Positions 11,489-23,473 are shown, numbered from the stretch's first letter. The stretch: 64,000 nucleotides of DNA from Daphnia pulex (GCF_021134715.1 NC_060026.1:992001-1056000); one strand, 5' to 3'. Numbers and translations are program-made. Notes: generated from the sequence alone by a model not told the origin.

Positions 11489-13379
11489 CTAATCAACAAA
11501 TTCTACGAAATTTATTAACCATCCCTTCAGTGAGCCTTGCGGTGAATAATCGGAATCGTGTACAATTGAGATTATGGGACCGCTGGAATTTACGTAACAC
11601 GGAAGAGAAGCTGTAAGATTATTGTCAGGCGCCTCGAAACCAGGGTAACCAGTGGCTGAAAACAATTGAGGCGATTCCTTTGGCATTCCATCGTATACCT
11701 GGTTCGTTTGACACAGTTGGCATGATTATTTTGAATTTGAATTAACGTATGATAATTAAGAGTTCAGTATTACATATAGCCAGTCGTGTTGAGCCTCCAT
11801 TTCAAAATCGACAATTTCTAATCTGATTTTCCAAATTGGGTCGGGAGTGGTGATGATGTATTCGCAGACTTCTTTAGAAGGGTAAAAGTTTGGATAGTTT
11901 GGTGATGAGATAGGTGTGCTTTCCTCTGTGGCTATGTAGGAGCCTCCGCATACTTGAAAAAATTAAAAAATTAATAAGACTTTTGCAACTGGAATTTAAA
12001 TGTCAACCTGAATAACTTGCACAGTTACCACGATAAGTATTATATATGATTTTAAAAATACATATAGAACCTGACGAAGTCTCGATAAGGTTCAATATGA
12101 AAGTCATAAAAGTTAAGCCCAGTTAAGCCCAACAATCCCGATGGTCGTTGGCACTGCGATGGTAAAGTAACAAGTTTGATTAACTTGTAAAAATTCTGAT
12201 AGCATGGTGACGTTATGTTTGCAGCATTGAGGTCATCGCAACAGTTTTGGATCATCAGATAGAGTTAATTCTGAATTTACGTTAAAGAATATGGCCAAGA
12301 TCACACGGCAGACGTGTGATTCCGCGTGGTAAGAAATTTAATAACAAATATTACCAGGCATCAAAAATAAATACTTCTGTGTTAATCATTGCTGTTTTTC
12401 AAAATCATCTGAAACGTTCTTTAATTGCTATTGGTTTTTATCACCTGCTATCGGCGTTGTTGGTGATTCTGTCGAAGTTGTTGTTATTTTAACAGTTGTT
12501 TGTTCTCGTGTTGTCGACTGCGTCACGGTGCTGCTGGTTGTCGTTGGCGATGCATCGATCCAGCGGATGTTGTCGATGGCGACAGCATCCACAACGTCCG
12601 TGCCACAATACGCGTAAAACGCCAACTGTCAACGTATTTACTAGAATAAAATCTAATTAATTTTGGAAGGTGACGCATTTACCGAGAATTCAGATCCGCT
12701 GCGGAGTGGAAAGAAACTGACAGGATACGTAACCCAATTTAGATTGTTGATGTCGGAATAGTTCCATAAACTGACAAGCAGCCTCTCGTTTCCGTTTTCA
12801 TTTAGATACAGCTGAGAATTTAAAATTTAGATTATGCTGTAATCCCACTAGATTTCTTATATTTAATTTTATATTTGTATTTCAACATTATTCTGTGTAC
12901 CCATTAAATTTGTTACTAGATTAATGTACCTCGAGATTAGTGAACTGGGGCCATTTGGATCGGATCCAAAAGTCGAACGATATGGAAATGTCATTGTAGC
13001 TAGAAGCGGGAATTTGAAATGTTGGACTGCGCAAAACTGCGACGCCGAACGACAATGTGGCGCCGCGATCGACACGCATGTAATTTCTTCCGGCCGGAGG
13101 ATTAGGGGCCGGATTCTCCAATTCCCACGAGTAGTTAATGTCCTCAATCTTCCATCGAACTCCGGTCTGCGATGGGGAGTCGTCAGTCCAGAAATTTGGC
13201 GACCCAACTTCGAAATCGGTGCTCAGATCGGAAAGTTGTTGCGAATTTCTTGGTTTTATTCCGCCGACGCTGTTGTCGCAATCCTTGTGCTGATCCTGAC
13301 AATATTCACCGGCAAGTGTCAGGTTGTTTAAAACAAGCAACACAACACCGACTGACAGTAGGAAAATGTTTCTTTCCAT
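11489..13379 (-). pseudogene. MAM-CUB protein, copy 3, truncated by a premature stop in the CUB exon
   Basis: The exon structure equals copy 2: exons 12930..13379, 12683..12811, 12445..12625 and 11489..11952 on the minus strand, with phases kept. The signal peptide and MAM domain are intact, with an in-frame 6-base insertion at the end of exon 2 and a shorter Thr-rich linker. In the CUB exon a net 4-base insertion brings a TAA into frame at 11756-11758. A further 2-base gain restores the original frame, which then continues to 11489. As it stands the product would be 318 residues and lack the last 90 or so residues of CUB. It is either a recent pseudogene or a truncated secreted protein. The intron before the CUB exon is 492 bp against 180 bp in copy 2. 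Confidence 0.75.
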
Positions 13380-13904
13380 GTTGGTTATAGTAAAAGTCAC
13401 AGAAAAATTTCGCCAATGAACTAGAGGCGTTGACGTTCGCTACAGGAATGGCAGTTTAAATGTGTACACAGCTGTGTACGCTCCTCGGCATATTGTAACC
13501 GAAATAAGCTGATAAAACGAATTGCTTTTTTTAATAGCTGTTTTTAAGAGCCGGAAAAGAACAGTTTGGATTTTATGGTGTTATTTGGATTTCTGGGACT
13601 AGGCTGTGGAAAATTCGTTTGGATCGCTTTGATGACGTACGAATTTTTAAGACCTCATTTTTTTCAGTTTTTTATACATTGTTGTGCAGTTGAATTTTAA
13701 GTTTATCTTCATGCTGCTGTTACCTAAATGTTTGACATGTTAATGCGTCCATTTGACCTAAAGTTTCGATATTTTTGTGACCTAATCCTTTTGTTTGCTT
13801 TGATTTTTAGTTGCAACCGATGGAGAACATGAATCTTTGCCTTTGGTTAAATCCATTCTCGTCGTTTCCCACCTGGATGATGTCAACTCCGAAATTCTCT
13901 ACGG

Positions 13905-13948
13905 ATGGAGAGCACCCAGACATGCTGCCCAGTATTCTCCTTAGAAGG
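13905..13948 (+). other. Exon-like short frame, copy 4 (start codon lost)
   Basis: DGEHPDMLPSILLRR in frame, ending at a better donor (GTAAGACC). A deletion has merged the two ATGGAGAGC stretches seen in copy 1, so the upstream ATG is gone from this frame. Probably decayed. Confidence 0.3.
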
Positions 13949-14182
13949 TAAGACCACTAACACGTAGTTTATTTCCTTTCCACTAGAGCTGCATTTTTTA
14001 TGGCATTCTTTTAAAATTTTCTTCCGACAAGTTTGTTTGAGTGATTTCGGTGTCTGTCTGCCGACTCAATCCTTTGATACTGGCAGGTTTTTGTTATGCA
14101 TTTTGCTCCGTTTGTCCTTGTCTTTTGCTCTGCCACCACAAGGAATTTGTTATTTTTGCAAAGGATTTTAGAATTGTCTTTT

Positions 14183-14408
14183 GTTGATACGACTGAAGGT
14201 GGGCGGACATAAGGGACCGCACAGTCTCCTGCTGACGTAATTCCTGAGTTTGAGTAGATTTACCAATCACTGATTAATTTCTAAATGTTTAAACTTGAGG
14301 CAACTACCAGTGCTGTTTTTTATCCTAGGTCATTGCGTTTCCGGAAATATTCCATTCGTCCAGCTTTATCGATTTTTTTGAACAGCTTCATCAATTCAGG
14401 CAACAGGT
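14183..14408 (-). pseudogene. FEM-1-like gene fragment (vestige 4)
   Basis: Matches the 5' third of the FEM-1-like gene: GACTGAAGGTGGGCGGACA, ACCGCACAGTCTCCTGCTGAC, CCGGAAATATTCCATTCGTC, TTCAGGCAACAGG. Stops and indels are present in all frames. Confidence 0.6.
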
Positions 14409-14769
14409 AGAACCGAAAACTCACTCGAAAATGGGTTTTGATTTGGGTGGTAAAATCTGGTAAAATCCGTTGTGAAATGAAACAATTTTTTCCTAGTATA
14501 GTTGACGGCGGACCAGCATTAGAATACTATGTTCATTTATCTCCGCTCCACGAGTAAAGCGTAGATAAAAGTTCAGTAGCCAGCATAATCATTTGATTTT
14601 TGGCATCTGATATTTCATTTTTTTTTTCATTTTTTTCATAATCGTCCATTTCGATGGCTATTTGTTGAGACTGACCCTGCCTATGTTGTCCTGGAAGCCG
14701 ATGGATTGCATGAATTCGGAATCCGGATCTCATCCGCTTTTATCTTGTGACATCTCATTTTTTTTTTTT

Positions 14770-14926
14770 CATTTGTGATCACACGCTCCTCAGTGTCTTT
14801 CGTTAGATCATTCACGAATAGGGTTGAAGTATTGATTGTTGATTTACGAGTCCATTCGTCACCTGAACTTATTGACGTCGATGAGCTGGATAGGATGGAA
14901 GAGAACCTTTGGGCGAAGGTATCCAT
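14770..14926 (-). pseudogene. Papain-fold gene, N-terminal fragment
   Basis: An ATG at 14926 begins MDTFAQRFSS, then SSSTSISSGDEWTRK and NDLTKDTEE. This matches MDSLAQRFSS, SSTSRSSGGEWTRK and HDLTKDIEEH of the gene at 18978-19727. The sequence then jumps into an unrelated cluster block, so only the first 45 or so codons remain. Confidence 0.65.
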
Positions 14927-16257
14927 AATTTTTCCTTTCTCTCGCTCAGCAGTCAGGGTCGGTTATAATAACGAAAGGATGTTATTAATCCTTCCGGATT
15001 AAATCTTTGTGAAGAAAAATAGTTGAATTCCGTTTAATGGTTGATTTAAACATTTTAGTGATGGCACTGATGCATGGCGTGGCAGCAAGGAAACTTTTAC
15101 ACAAAGCTTTACCACTGTCGAGAAACGTACTGCGAGAGATACGCGTTGTCTGGGCAATTTTATGACTTATTAAACTGGTGATAAAAGCGCTAAGTCATTT
15201 CGGTGATGCAATCGTCTCCGAAGGCGAGCGCGCTAATGACTTATTTTCATTTTAGTTTTATTTTTCTCTTTCAGACAACTGCCTTTTATCTAGGCAAGAG
15301 TTTTGACTGAGCAGTTCAATTGACGATTTGTGTCTGCTGATTCCCGCCTGCCTATGTTGTGGAAGGCGCTGGCGGTGTTACATGAACTCCGGAATCCGGA
15401 TCTCATCCGCTTTTGTCTAGTGAGATCTCATTTTTTATCACTAAAGGAAATTCATTATTTGAAATAATTGTAAAATTTATCCGTTATACGTGAGGATGTG
15501 AAATAATTTATTTCACATCCTCACGCCACACTTTTACAATTTTCTTATCACTTTGTTTAAAAATGCGACAACTTTTTTTTATTTATTTTTTTTTTTAACT
15601 TCAACGATCTCGTGATCTCACGACGCCAATTGATGATCAGCCTGGTGATGCAATCATCTCTTGAGGCGTACGAAATAATTGTTTGCAACAAATCAATTTT
15701 CAGAGTTTTGCCATTTATTTACGCAAGGGTATTGGCTGAGCAGCTCAGTTGACCAAGATACAAGATTTAGCTTAAAAGCGCTTAAAAGTGACATTCGGGC
15801 ACCGTTGCATAAGGTTTACAACACTTACTCAAAAATGATTTGTCTACTAAATGGTGACTAAAATAAGGCGAAGATTGACAGAAGGGCCAGGTTATAGGCT
15901 ACAGCTCGCGGCTCGCCCCATATTAATATTTGTCGACTTCCCCCCAAAAATGTTAAATGTTTCTTATCGTTTCATCAGCCACTGAAGAATTTCTTCGAAG
16001 GACAAGCATACTTCTGTTAAAATGGAAAAATAATAATTATTGTTTTTGTATTTCTGCTGATGATAATCTATTTGAAACAGGATCATCACGTGGTATGTAC
16101 TTTGATTCTGCTTACAAGGGAGAACCCATCGAAGACGTTAGTATGGCATAATTCCTTCGCAGTTTCGTAACCAAAATAAGCCTGTTCAAAATAAATGTCA
16201 AAAATAGACGTTTTTACCAAAGTTTCATCGAGATGCAGACTGGGCGACTAGACATAG
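14927..16257. other. No gene recognised
   Basis: 14940-15240 is the upstream region of the papain-fold fragment and resembles 19745-20060 (AAACTTTTACACAAA, GAGAAACGTACTGCG). 15650-15850 holds another copy of that upstream segment. An open frame at 15957-16151 has no supporting evidence; its last third could be an exon. Confidence 0.4.
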
Positions 16258-16631
16258 TCAGACAGATAGAGAAACACAGAAAAAAGGAATAAACACCCAG
16301 CTAGCAGCTTCAACAACTTTTCCTATTGTTGAACCGCTTTTTGACTCGTCAGCTTTTCTCTCGTCAGCTTTTCTCTCGTTTGCCAGATATTTTAACAATT
16401 CTCCTTGTTGTTTCAAGATTTCCGTCAACTGATCGACTTTTTCCTTTAAATCTTCTACGCTGGCCTGGGATAGAGACAAAAAAATAATTGTAATGAATGC
16501 GGAAAGTGATTTGACTTGGGGGAAATCACATCATCTGTTGATTGTTTAGGCAGCGCTACTGACTGAAGTGCATCGCTAGAACAAATATTCAAAGCAATGA
16601 GAGTAAAAATTAAATGTAACACGGAAGCCAT
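16258..16631 (-). CDS. Small secreted or membrane coiled-coil protein
   Basis: Two exons, complement(16258..16464, 16530..16631), with a 65-bp intron (GTGATT...CCCAG), in phase, 102 residues. Exon 1 encodes a signal peptide of about 20 residues (MASVLHLIFTLIALNICSSD). Exon 2 begins ASVEDLKEKVDQL and continues as a short amphipathic coiled coil (about residues 37-65). A charged repeat, ERKADERKADESK, follows, then a hydrophobic C-terminus (ASWVFIPFFCVSLSV) that could be a membrane anchor or GPI-type signal. I do not recognise the family. The clean signal peptide, intron and coiled coil support a real small gene. Confidence 0.6.
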
Positions 16632-17833
16632 GGTTTTTTCCTATGGCTAAGGCACTTCTTTACTGAAAAAAACTCGACTCTGATTCGAACTTTTACATCC
16701 GTCTTGGATAAAGTGCGCGACAGAATTTGGAGCTAGTGAACAGAGCTGCATTTTACCAAGCTGATGATTATTCGACGTTATCTTTCGGCCGCTTTCGGCT
16801 GTGATTCGATAAATTTTTCACCACCTTCTTCCTAATCTGAGTTGCAACCATTTCACACCAATAACTTGTAAACGGCATTTTAGATCTCGATGCGGTTTGG
16901 ACAGTTATTTGCGTGACGTGGCACTACTAATTGTAAAAAGGAAAATTATAATTTTTTAATTTACGGTAATACGATGCACGAACGCGTTTTCCGGAAAAAA
17001 GTGGGCGGAGGATTATCGGAGGATTATTGCACGAGTTGTGAGTCATTTTTATTTCCTATTTCACACCGAAGATTGTTTCGTTCTCGAAAGCGTATACCGA
17101 CACTAGAATGCTATAGTCATTTATCTGAAACCCATCTCAAGTAGCCTAACATCTCATTTTTGTTCATTTGTGGTAATTTGACCGTGTTTGATCAAGCCGC
17201 GCATTTATTACTTCATGTCTTTGCTGAGAGAAATTGCTTTTTAAATGATTTTTATTGAATCTTTTGAGAAAGAGCCATGCAATGTTGACGTTACCGCTTT
17301 GTTTAGGACTCAGAAAAAGTCAAAATTAAATAGTTTACCTAAAGTTTATTGGGGTTTCCGCCAGAAAAGTCGCTGTTTAAACAAAAGCGCTTGTAGACGT
17401 AAAGGTACCGGTCGAAGGTATTTTTACTCTGCAATTTTCTTCTTCCATCAGTGGCTGTAGTTCTCCTATTGGTTTTGATTCAACATCTTGACTAGTCACG
17501 AAAGAATCATGAGGACAGCAGAATCGGCGGTCGAGTGTACAGGAGTGCACCTAAATTTTGACCATTAACTCACGCCATCTTTTGAGATTCCCTTATCACT
17601 TGGTGCCAAAATGCGATAACAATTTCACTGAGCTTATTTTCTTACAACAGGCTGTATTATGTAAAGTCACTACTTTTTTCACCCACAAACAAACGGCTAA
17701 ACATAAACAACTTTAATGTAAATTATGTATTATATGCCACCGAAATACTTCGGCTAGTATTCTAAGGGCAAAAGTGACAAAAGTGATACCGTTGTACAAG
17801 AACTTCAAAATCCCAAGGGTTTTCACCACGGTA
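16632..17833. other. No gene recognised; cluster repeats
   Basis: 16632-16990 is unique as far as I can see and would hold the promoter of the coiled-coil gene. 17000-17780 repeats blocks seen near 8270-8900. Confidence 0.4.
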
Positions 17834-18025
17834 TTAAGCAGTTCCTGTCAAACGTGGAATTATGATTAATCATGTTTGAATGCGCGTTTTAACTTTAATC
17901 ACCGTACCGGTACGTTATTTTATTACCTGGGCGATTTCCCAATTGGATTTCGGAGGAGGTGGAGGGCCAACAAATGCTGCCGCTTTGATCAACATTCTGT
18001 AAATCAAATTCCCACGATTTTCTTT
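17834..18025. repeat. Cluster repeat block (TACCTCGGCGATTTCC-like), copy 3
   Basis: Third, more diverged copy of the block at 2578 and 9975 (TACCTGGGCGATTTCC, TGCTGCCGCTTTGATC, AATTCCCACGATTT). Confidence 0.5.
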
Positions 18026-18977
18026 TTTGGGTGGAGTAAAGAATTCAGTTGCCTTTTTAAGACCATTCGCAACCACCTGTCATTTAGTCGGATTTCAAGA
18101 TTTCATTTTTAAAAAGAAGCAGATCAAGTCTTTCCTTTTCCAGTTAAATTAGACGTAAAACAGTTAATTATAAAACAGATAGTTAAAAATATTATTCACG
18201 CACCGAAGCGACGGTCAATCCATTCGGCAAAATGTCGCCATCGTGAAGATAGCAAACGAAAAAACTGACCCCGAAAAATAAATTCACCCAAAATGTTCTA
18301 CCCATCGTGCGTACACGTCTACACCATAGCGTAGAATGCTCAACACTGCTGCAGTGGTGCGCACTTGTGTCTGCGCTTTAATGTTGACTCTTGTGTTCAC
18401 GAAGATTTTTGGCTACGTCTACATTGATTGATGTGTGTTATCTTATTGTTTTTTTAAATGTACCAAAATCTTGATAACAAACGTAGATGCTTAAAAATCT
18501 AGAAATTTGTGAGTTGGAAAGTGATTCAAATTTAAGTTTTGTCATTTGAAGTCGTTATTTTGGGGGATAATAAGTTAATAACGCAGAAAAATCGAATTCT
18601 CCTATGTTATTTAATTATTTTTAGCCTAGATTATCATCTGGTGCTAGCTGGACTGCTTTTGAGTGTGGTGGTATCAAGGATACTTTGACATGACTTTTGA
18701 TTGTAGTCGATAAACGCAGATAAACGGTTACTATTTACGGAAAGTAGCGTTACGTTACGGATCGACCGTTAAGTTTCTCTTTCAATTATGGTGCAATCAG
18801 AACAAATCCCATAAGCGCTTCAATTGCTTGGATATTCGTGTGTATTGTATAAATACCATTCCATTTCGTTATTCATAGGTCCATCCACGCTGCTCATGTA
18901 TACCTGTGCGGCTATCGTGTCCTAGCTCCTGCCTGCCCTCCATAATTATATACGTGTGGTGTATACAATTGTGTCGG
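18026..18977. other. Cluster repeats and 3' flank of the papain-fold gene
   Basis: Blocks at 18180-18640 repeat 2870-3330 and 10370-10740. 18600-18960 repeats 6590-6990. No gene seen. Confidence 0.4.
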
Positions 18978-19727
18978 TTATAATTCATCCGGTTCTTGAA
19001 ATCTCATCCACATTGTTGATAATATTTGAAGCATTGCGTAGAAAACAAGTAAAACAGAACAAGTGATAATTAGAATTAAACCTGATCGGGTTAGCATGCG
19101 TCGAAATCGGTCAGCGGGCGGGATAGCTAAAAATTCAAAAATCCGATCGGCGAAGTGTTGGCAGTTTGAGTTCTTGAGGTTGTAGGGATCGTTCAAGTAG
19201 TTTCCGAAGTAGATGTGCTGCATAAGATTGTAAACTGTTGCATTTTCATTCGCTGGCAAATCTCTATCCCTCGTGTTTGGTGTCGTTGGGCCCACTGGAC
19301 GCCGTTCTCTTTTGTAGCAGTCGCGAATGATTTCACGGCCATTCTTTGAGGTCTGAATTGTAATGGACTTGGTGTTTTTCTCAATCGACCACCACGTCTC
19401 TGGCTTCTCTTGCTTTTTCTTTATTTTGAACAAGACAAATGCGTGATGAAGTGCCACTTTGGTCATTTGCGCCGAATTGAGCGGGTTGCTGTACACTCTC
19501 ACCAGCTCGATCTCTTCGTCTTCACCCAACAGTTTCTCGAATTTCTCTTCTTTCGTCGTCTTATTTCGTCCGAAACGACGAAGCTCGCTGTTGGTCATGA
19601 CGTGCTCCTCAATGTCTTTCGTAAGATCATGCACGTCAGGGTACAAGTACAATTTGCGAGTCCATTCGCCACCTGAACTTCTTGACGTCGATGAGCTGGA
19701 TGAGAACCTTTGGGCGAGTGAATCCAT
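18978..19727 (-). CDS. Papain-fold (LRAT/NlpC-P60-like) membrane-anchored protein
   Basis: Single exon. I choose the ATG at 19727 (249 residues) over an in-frame ATG 13 codons upstream because MDSLAQRF is what is conserved in the fragment at 14770-14926. Residues 8-20 are Ser-rich. His94/His95 lie in a strand-like segment (VALHHAFVLFK). Cys189 sits in NSNCQHFADRIFEF, similar in shape to the Asn-Cys-x-x-Phe catalytic motif of LRAT and NlpC-like proteins. Residues about 215-236 form one membrane span near the C-terminus, the usual place in the LRAT/PLAAT family. If the resemblance is real it would be a lipid acyltransferase, phospholipase or peptidase facing the cytoplasm. The His-Cys order fits the permuted LRAT fold, but I could not test it. 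The family call is tentative; the gene itself is likely. Confidence 0.65.
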   Translation of the reverse strand: MDSLAQRFSSSSSTSRSSGGEWTRKLYLYPDVHDLTKDIEEHVMTNSELRRFGRNKTTKEEKFEKLLGEDEEIELVRVYSNPLNSAQMTKVALHHAFVLFKIKKKQEKPETWWSIEKNTKSITIQTSKNGREIIRDCYKRERRPVGPTTPNTRDRDLPANENATVYNLMQHIYFGNYLNDPYNLKNSNCQHFADRIFEFLAIPPADRFRRMLTRSGLILIITCSVLLVFYAMLQILSTMWMRFQEPDEL

Positions 19728-22700
19728 AATTGTTTTCTTAAAAAAAAGGTGGTGACAGATCAGCACTCAGGGTCGGTATAATGGTATGGAAAGGGTGTGA
19801 TCCGTCGGGATTGAATCTTGGTGAGGAATTAAAGAAAAATGATGGACTTCCGTGGGGTGGTCAATTAAATTATTTGAGTGATGGCTGATCAGCCGCTGAA
19901 TGGCTTGGCAGCATGGAAACTTTTACACAAACCTTTACCGTTGTTGAGAAACGTACTGCGGGAAATATGTGCTGTCTGGGCCATCTCACTTCGTCAACTG
20001 ATGATAAAAGCGCTAGATCATTTCGGTGATGCAATCTGCCGACCGAAGGCGGAGGTGCTATAATGACTTTGAGTTTTGCCTTTTATTTACGCAAGGCTTT
20101 TGGCTGTGCAGCTCAGTTGACAAGTTTAAGCTCAAAAGTGACGTCCGGGCGCCATTCATTAACAGGTTTATATTTACTTGGAGATTTTTTTTTTCGTTAA
20201 TTTTTTAACATAGAAACTTTTCTGATGAGGGAACCACGCACATTTTTATATTAAGGATAGGGCCATTCTTGATTTCAGATTCAGATTTTCATCATTGGGG
20301 AGGGGTTTGTGCGAAAAAAATTTCTAATTTTGCTTGTCAAATCCTTCAACTTATTGCTTTTGATTTTATGACATGTTTTCTTTTCTTCAAAATTCATGTT
20401 TTGAAAGGGTAAATTATGTTGAATGAACAAGCAAATGACATCTCCCTACTAAATCTTACTGAAAAGGCTATTTGTATTTTTAAATTAAGTAAATTCTTTT
20501 TTTTTTTAAACTTAAGTAGGTGTAGGTCATATTCGCTATCTTGATTTGGGTCCCTTGCTAACGCAGGTAGCTGACATTATGTCATTATCTTCTTAAGACG
20601 AGTCTTTCATATACTGAGTTTTGAGACGTGTCAAATAGATGGCGTGTTGAACTGTTGATTGTGTCAGTTATGGGCTTATGGCGGTTTGCTGTCAAAAGTT
20701 AAGCTATCTTTTCTTCGAAAATAACCAATGAATTCATAGGTAAATTCAAGTGATTTCGTGTGTAACTTGTCGGTGATTTGTTCTTTTCCGTGTATATGTT
20801 GGATAACCTTAATGTTTCTCATCCACTTACAGGAGGAAACGTCTAGGAGTAGTGCAGCCTACTGTCAACTATTTTGTTCAAAATCATTGTATATTTTACT
20901 GAATGTGCCATTGAAATGATACAGGTAACAACCAACACTAGCTTTATTACAGTATTGCTGAAACATGTGTTCTTCTCATCTTTTATTAGGATTCATCATA
21001 ATTGTCCGCTGTTTGTATTGGACTTGCAAGATTACCTACCCCAGCATGGATCAATCGCTCATTCCATCTTCTAGAGAACCTTGGATAACTGATTGATGGT
21101 TTCATGTGTAAGTTCACTTGTCATGTTGTCACTGAACTTTCTATGTTGCAGTCTAATATGTATTTAAAGTATTGATCTCCAATCCGTCTTATGTTTCAGA
21201 GACAATTTCAAGTGTATACTGATAACTGTTTAATTATTCTTTTACATCATAGAAGTCAAGTACATTGAGGACACAAATTATAAACAAGGTGACTTGTTTT
21301 TCTTTATTTTTTTATTTACAGGTTCTAAACTGCTGGTTTCTAAATTTGCATGGCAGATTTTATGAAAAGTCCTGTCATTTCAAGAAAAGTCAACAAGGTC
21401 TGTTGTTTGCTGACCTGTTGGCTGCTACCTTGAATCCTCCTTGTTGACTTCTTTACACAGGCCCTCCTGATTTGAGGTATTACTTTCTGCCGATACAATC
21501 TTGCTTGAATATTATTGGCATCCAAACAAATGTTTATTCTGCTTACAGGGTAATCCTTCGCTACTGATCATGGACTTCATCCATTGGTGACAACCGACGA
21601 GAGAATACTGTAATTGAAGACAGATCAATTGTTTAGTTAGATCAAATTACAAGTGCATATCTGGGCTCCCTTCTTTTCTGTGGCCCCGTTTCCCTAACTA
21701 ACCACTAACCAACGCCCGCCGGTGGTCACTCACCCGCTGTGAACCCAGGAGGAGGGGAGGGCTCTGGTCGAACGGGGACTTGGAAGGCTCATGATCCGAT
21801 GAAAACTTTTGGAGGGTCATGAGTATAACCCGGAAGCCTAGTATGACTACATCTCCCCGGAAAAACTTGCCTCGTACTTCTCTCTTCTTCTCGGTCCAGA
21901 TAAATATCTCTGGGGGCCGTAGACATGTCCTATAACAGCATGTGCGAGTTAAACAAAGCAACCCACTACCCAATGAAAGAAAAAGCCATGGTTTATTACT
22001 TGCTATCTAAACCATTGCTTTTTGTCTCATTGCCGCAGCGGTGGTGGCGGGTTGCGTTTAACTCGTACAGAAGAAATACGTCTTGAACCGGACGCTCTGT
22101 TTATTGAATTTTTTCGACATTTCAAAAATAAAATAAAGTTGGTTTCAAAACTTCAAATCATATGTTTATTTATTACAGATATTACATTGTTTAGGTTTAA
22201 CATTGGTCTATGGGGTTTAGGGTATAAATTTAGAGGATGGTAGGTGTATGTTAGTGGGGTTTGAAGAATTGGAAGGTATAAGTTTGTGGGGTTTGGAGAC
22301 TAGTTGGTTGGGATATGATTGTGGGGTTATAGATTAATAACTGATTTTTTATCCAAAACTTGAAAGATACCCCCCCCCACTTCCCTTTCCCAACCCCGCA
22401 AACATGTTTATTATTTGATTGACATAAACAACCCATTTTTTTAACTTATAAACGGTAAACTGCATAGTAACGATGACAATTTAACAAAATAATGATGCAA
22501 CTTCGGTAACACGACACCAGCACCAAGGAACGGCCAATTGAACTTGATGTAGAAAGATCTTTCACCAGTATAGGCTGCAGCAACGTGCCACATCGGAAAG
22601 CAACTGCGCGAACATAAACGCTAAACCTATAACCAAAATGAAATGAATTAATGTTCAGCATCAATAGAATTGCTGTCAATGAAAAGACGAATAAATGTCA

Positions 22701-23473
22701 CTGTGTTATTTACAAGAATTAAAGCCCTCAGCTGGCTGCGTCAAATCCATGTGAAAGTTGGGCAGCAACAAAGAAGCTCAAACTCCACCAGGGTGTTAAT
22801 CCTATTTTTAAAAAAAACTCGATTACTAGTATCAACCACGATTTCTCAAATGACAAAACAAAAATGATCAAAGTTAAGTTAAACTACAAAATCCTTCAGA
22901 ATAAATGTTGCAAAGGAATGTACAGTTGGTAAGCTTTGCCAAGGTTCAATTTCCACAACTGAAATAGGTTGAAGAGATAGGCACTAACTAAATCTCTAGT
23001 CTCACACAGTCTCACAGTTAGAAAGTTGAACATTATATTTACCCGAATTGTTCTGAAGTGTTTCTGACAAACGTGGAGCTGGTACAGAAAAAAAGAGACG
23101 ACATTTTGGCAAAATGTTCAGCTGCTCAGGCCACCCGATTTTGCCATGTAGAAATTATAGGCTGTTACTACCAGATAAATACCTAAATTCACACAACAAT
23201 AATTAACACAGTCACAACTCACATCCAAGAATCCAAAGAGAAATTACCATTTTTACGAATAAAAATTTCAAGAAAGAAAAGTACGGCGTATTAAGTATCC
23301 AATCCAACGATACGTTTTCAATCAGTGTCAATCAGTCAATCAGTGTTATAAAATGGCGGAATTTCGTTTTGAGTAACGAAGACACTCGCGCCATCTAGCA
23401 GACATAATTTTAGCCACCTAGTGATATCCGACATATTCCTTAGCATTCAGACGTCTGGAGTCTGGACGGAACG
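19655..23473. repeat. Long inverted repeat, left arm
   Basis: This arm reappears in reverse complement at 24099-27905; matching points sum to about 47550-47562 throughout. The outer part (19655-20280) includes the first 24 or so codons and the promoter of the papain-fold gene and is clearly diverged from its partner. The inner part (about 20280-23440) differs only by scattered single bases and short indels. The inner edge is at GGACGGAACG. The arm contains no convincing protein gene; short open frames in it recur on the opposite strand only because the DNA is duplicated. Confidence 0.92.
21690..21985. other. GC-richer, possibly structured segment inside the left arm
   Basis: Within AT-rich DNA, this 300-bp block is much richer in G and C and has local self-complementarity (for example CCAGATAAATATCTCTGG). 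The mirrored block is 25577-25872. A 91-codon open frame lies on its minus strand but has no recognised motif. It could be a structured RNA gene or an old transposon piece; I could not match it to RNase P, RNase MRP, SRP or U snRNAs. Confidence 0.3.

Larger units (their letters stand above)
1..19700. repeat. Decayed segmental-duplication cluster (about 6-7 kb unit, three rounds)
   Basis: The same blocks recur in the same order. They are the MAM-CUB gene (1-365, 4563-6185, 11489-13379); a 5' flank with the core GTTGACGTTCGCTACAGGAA (near 415, 3478, 13431, degraded near 6235 and 7125); an exon-like frame followed by GTAGGACC (977, 7639, 9036, 13905); a block with TTAGGCATTTTGCTCCGTTT (near 1180, 7818, 14095); FEM-1-like vestiges; a block with TACCTCGGCGATTTCC (near 2680, 10090, 17930); and a block with CAGAAATATCGAATT (near 3310, 10695, variant at 18590). 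The MAM-CUB copies are spaced 5.8 and 7.2 kb apart. Each unit carries its own insertions and deletions, so this is an old cluster. Confidence 0.75.

Noticed and set aside
12052-12255. Extra Cys-containing frame inside the last intron of MAM-CUB copy 3.
   Set aside because: Absent from copy 2, no acceptor/donor pair in phase, and the known exons join correctly without it.
15957-16151. 64-codon plus-strand frame upstream of the coiled-coil gene.
   Set aside because: No domain or signal peptide and no copy in the duplicated units. A partial exon is possible but unsupported.
21690-21985. Considered RNase P, RNase MRP, SRP RNA or a spliceosomal snRNA.
   Set aside because: The diagnostic conserved cores of these RNAs are not present in recognisable form.
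22446-22679. 77-codon frame present identically at 24883-25116, which might look like a conserved gene.
   Set aside because: Identity comes from the near-identical arms of the inverted repeat. There is no recognisable domain, and no independent conservation can be judged.
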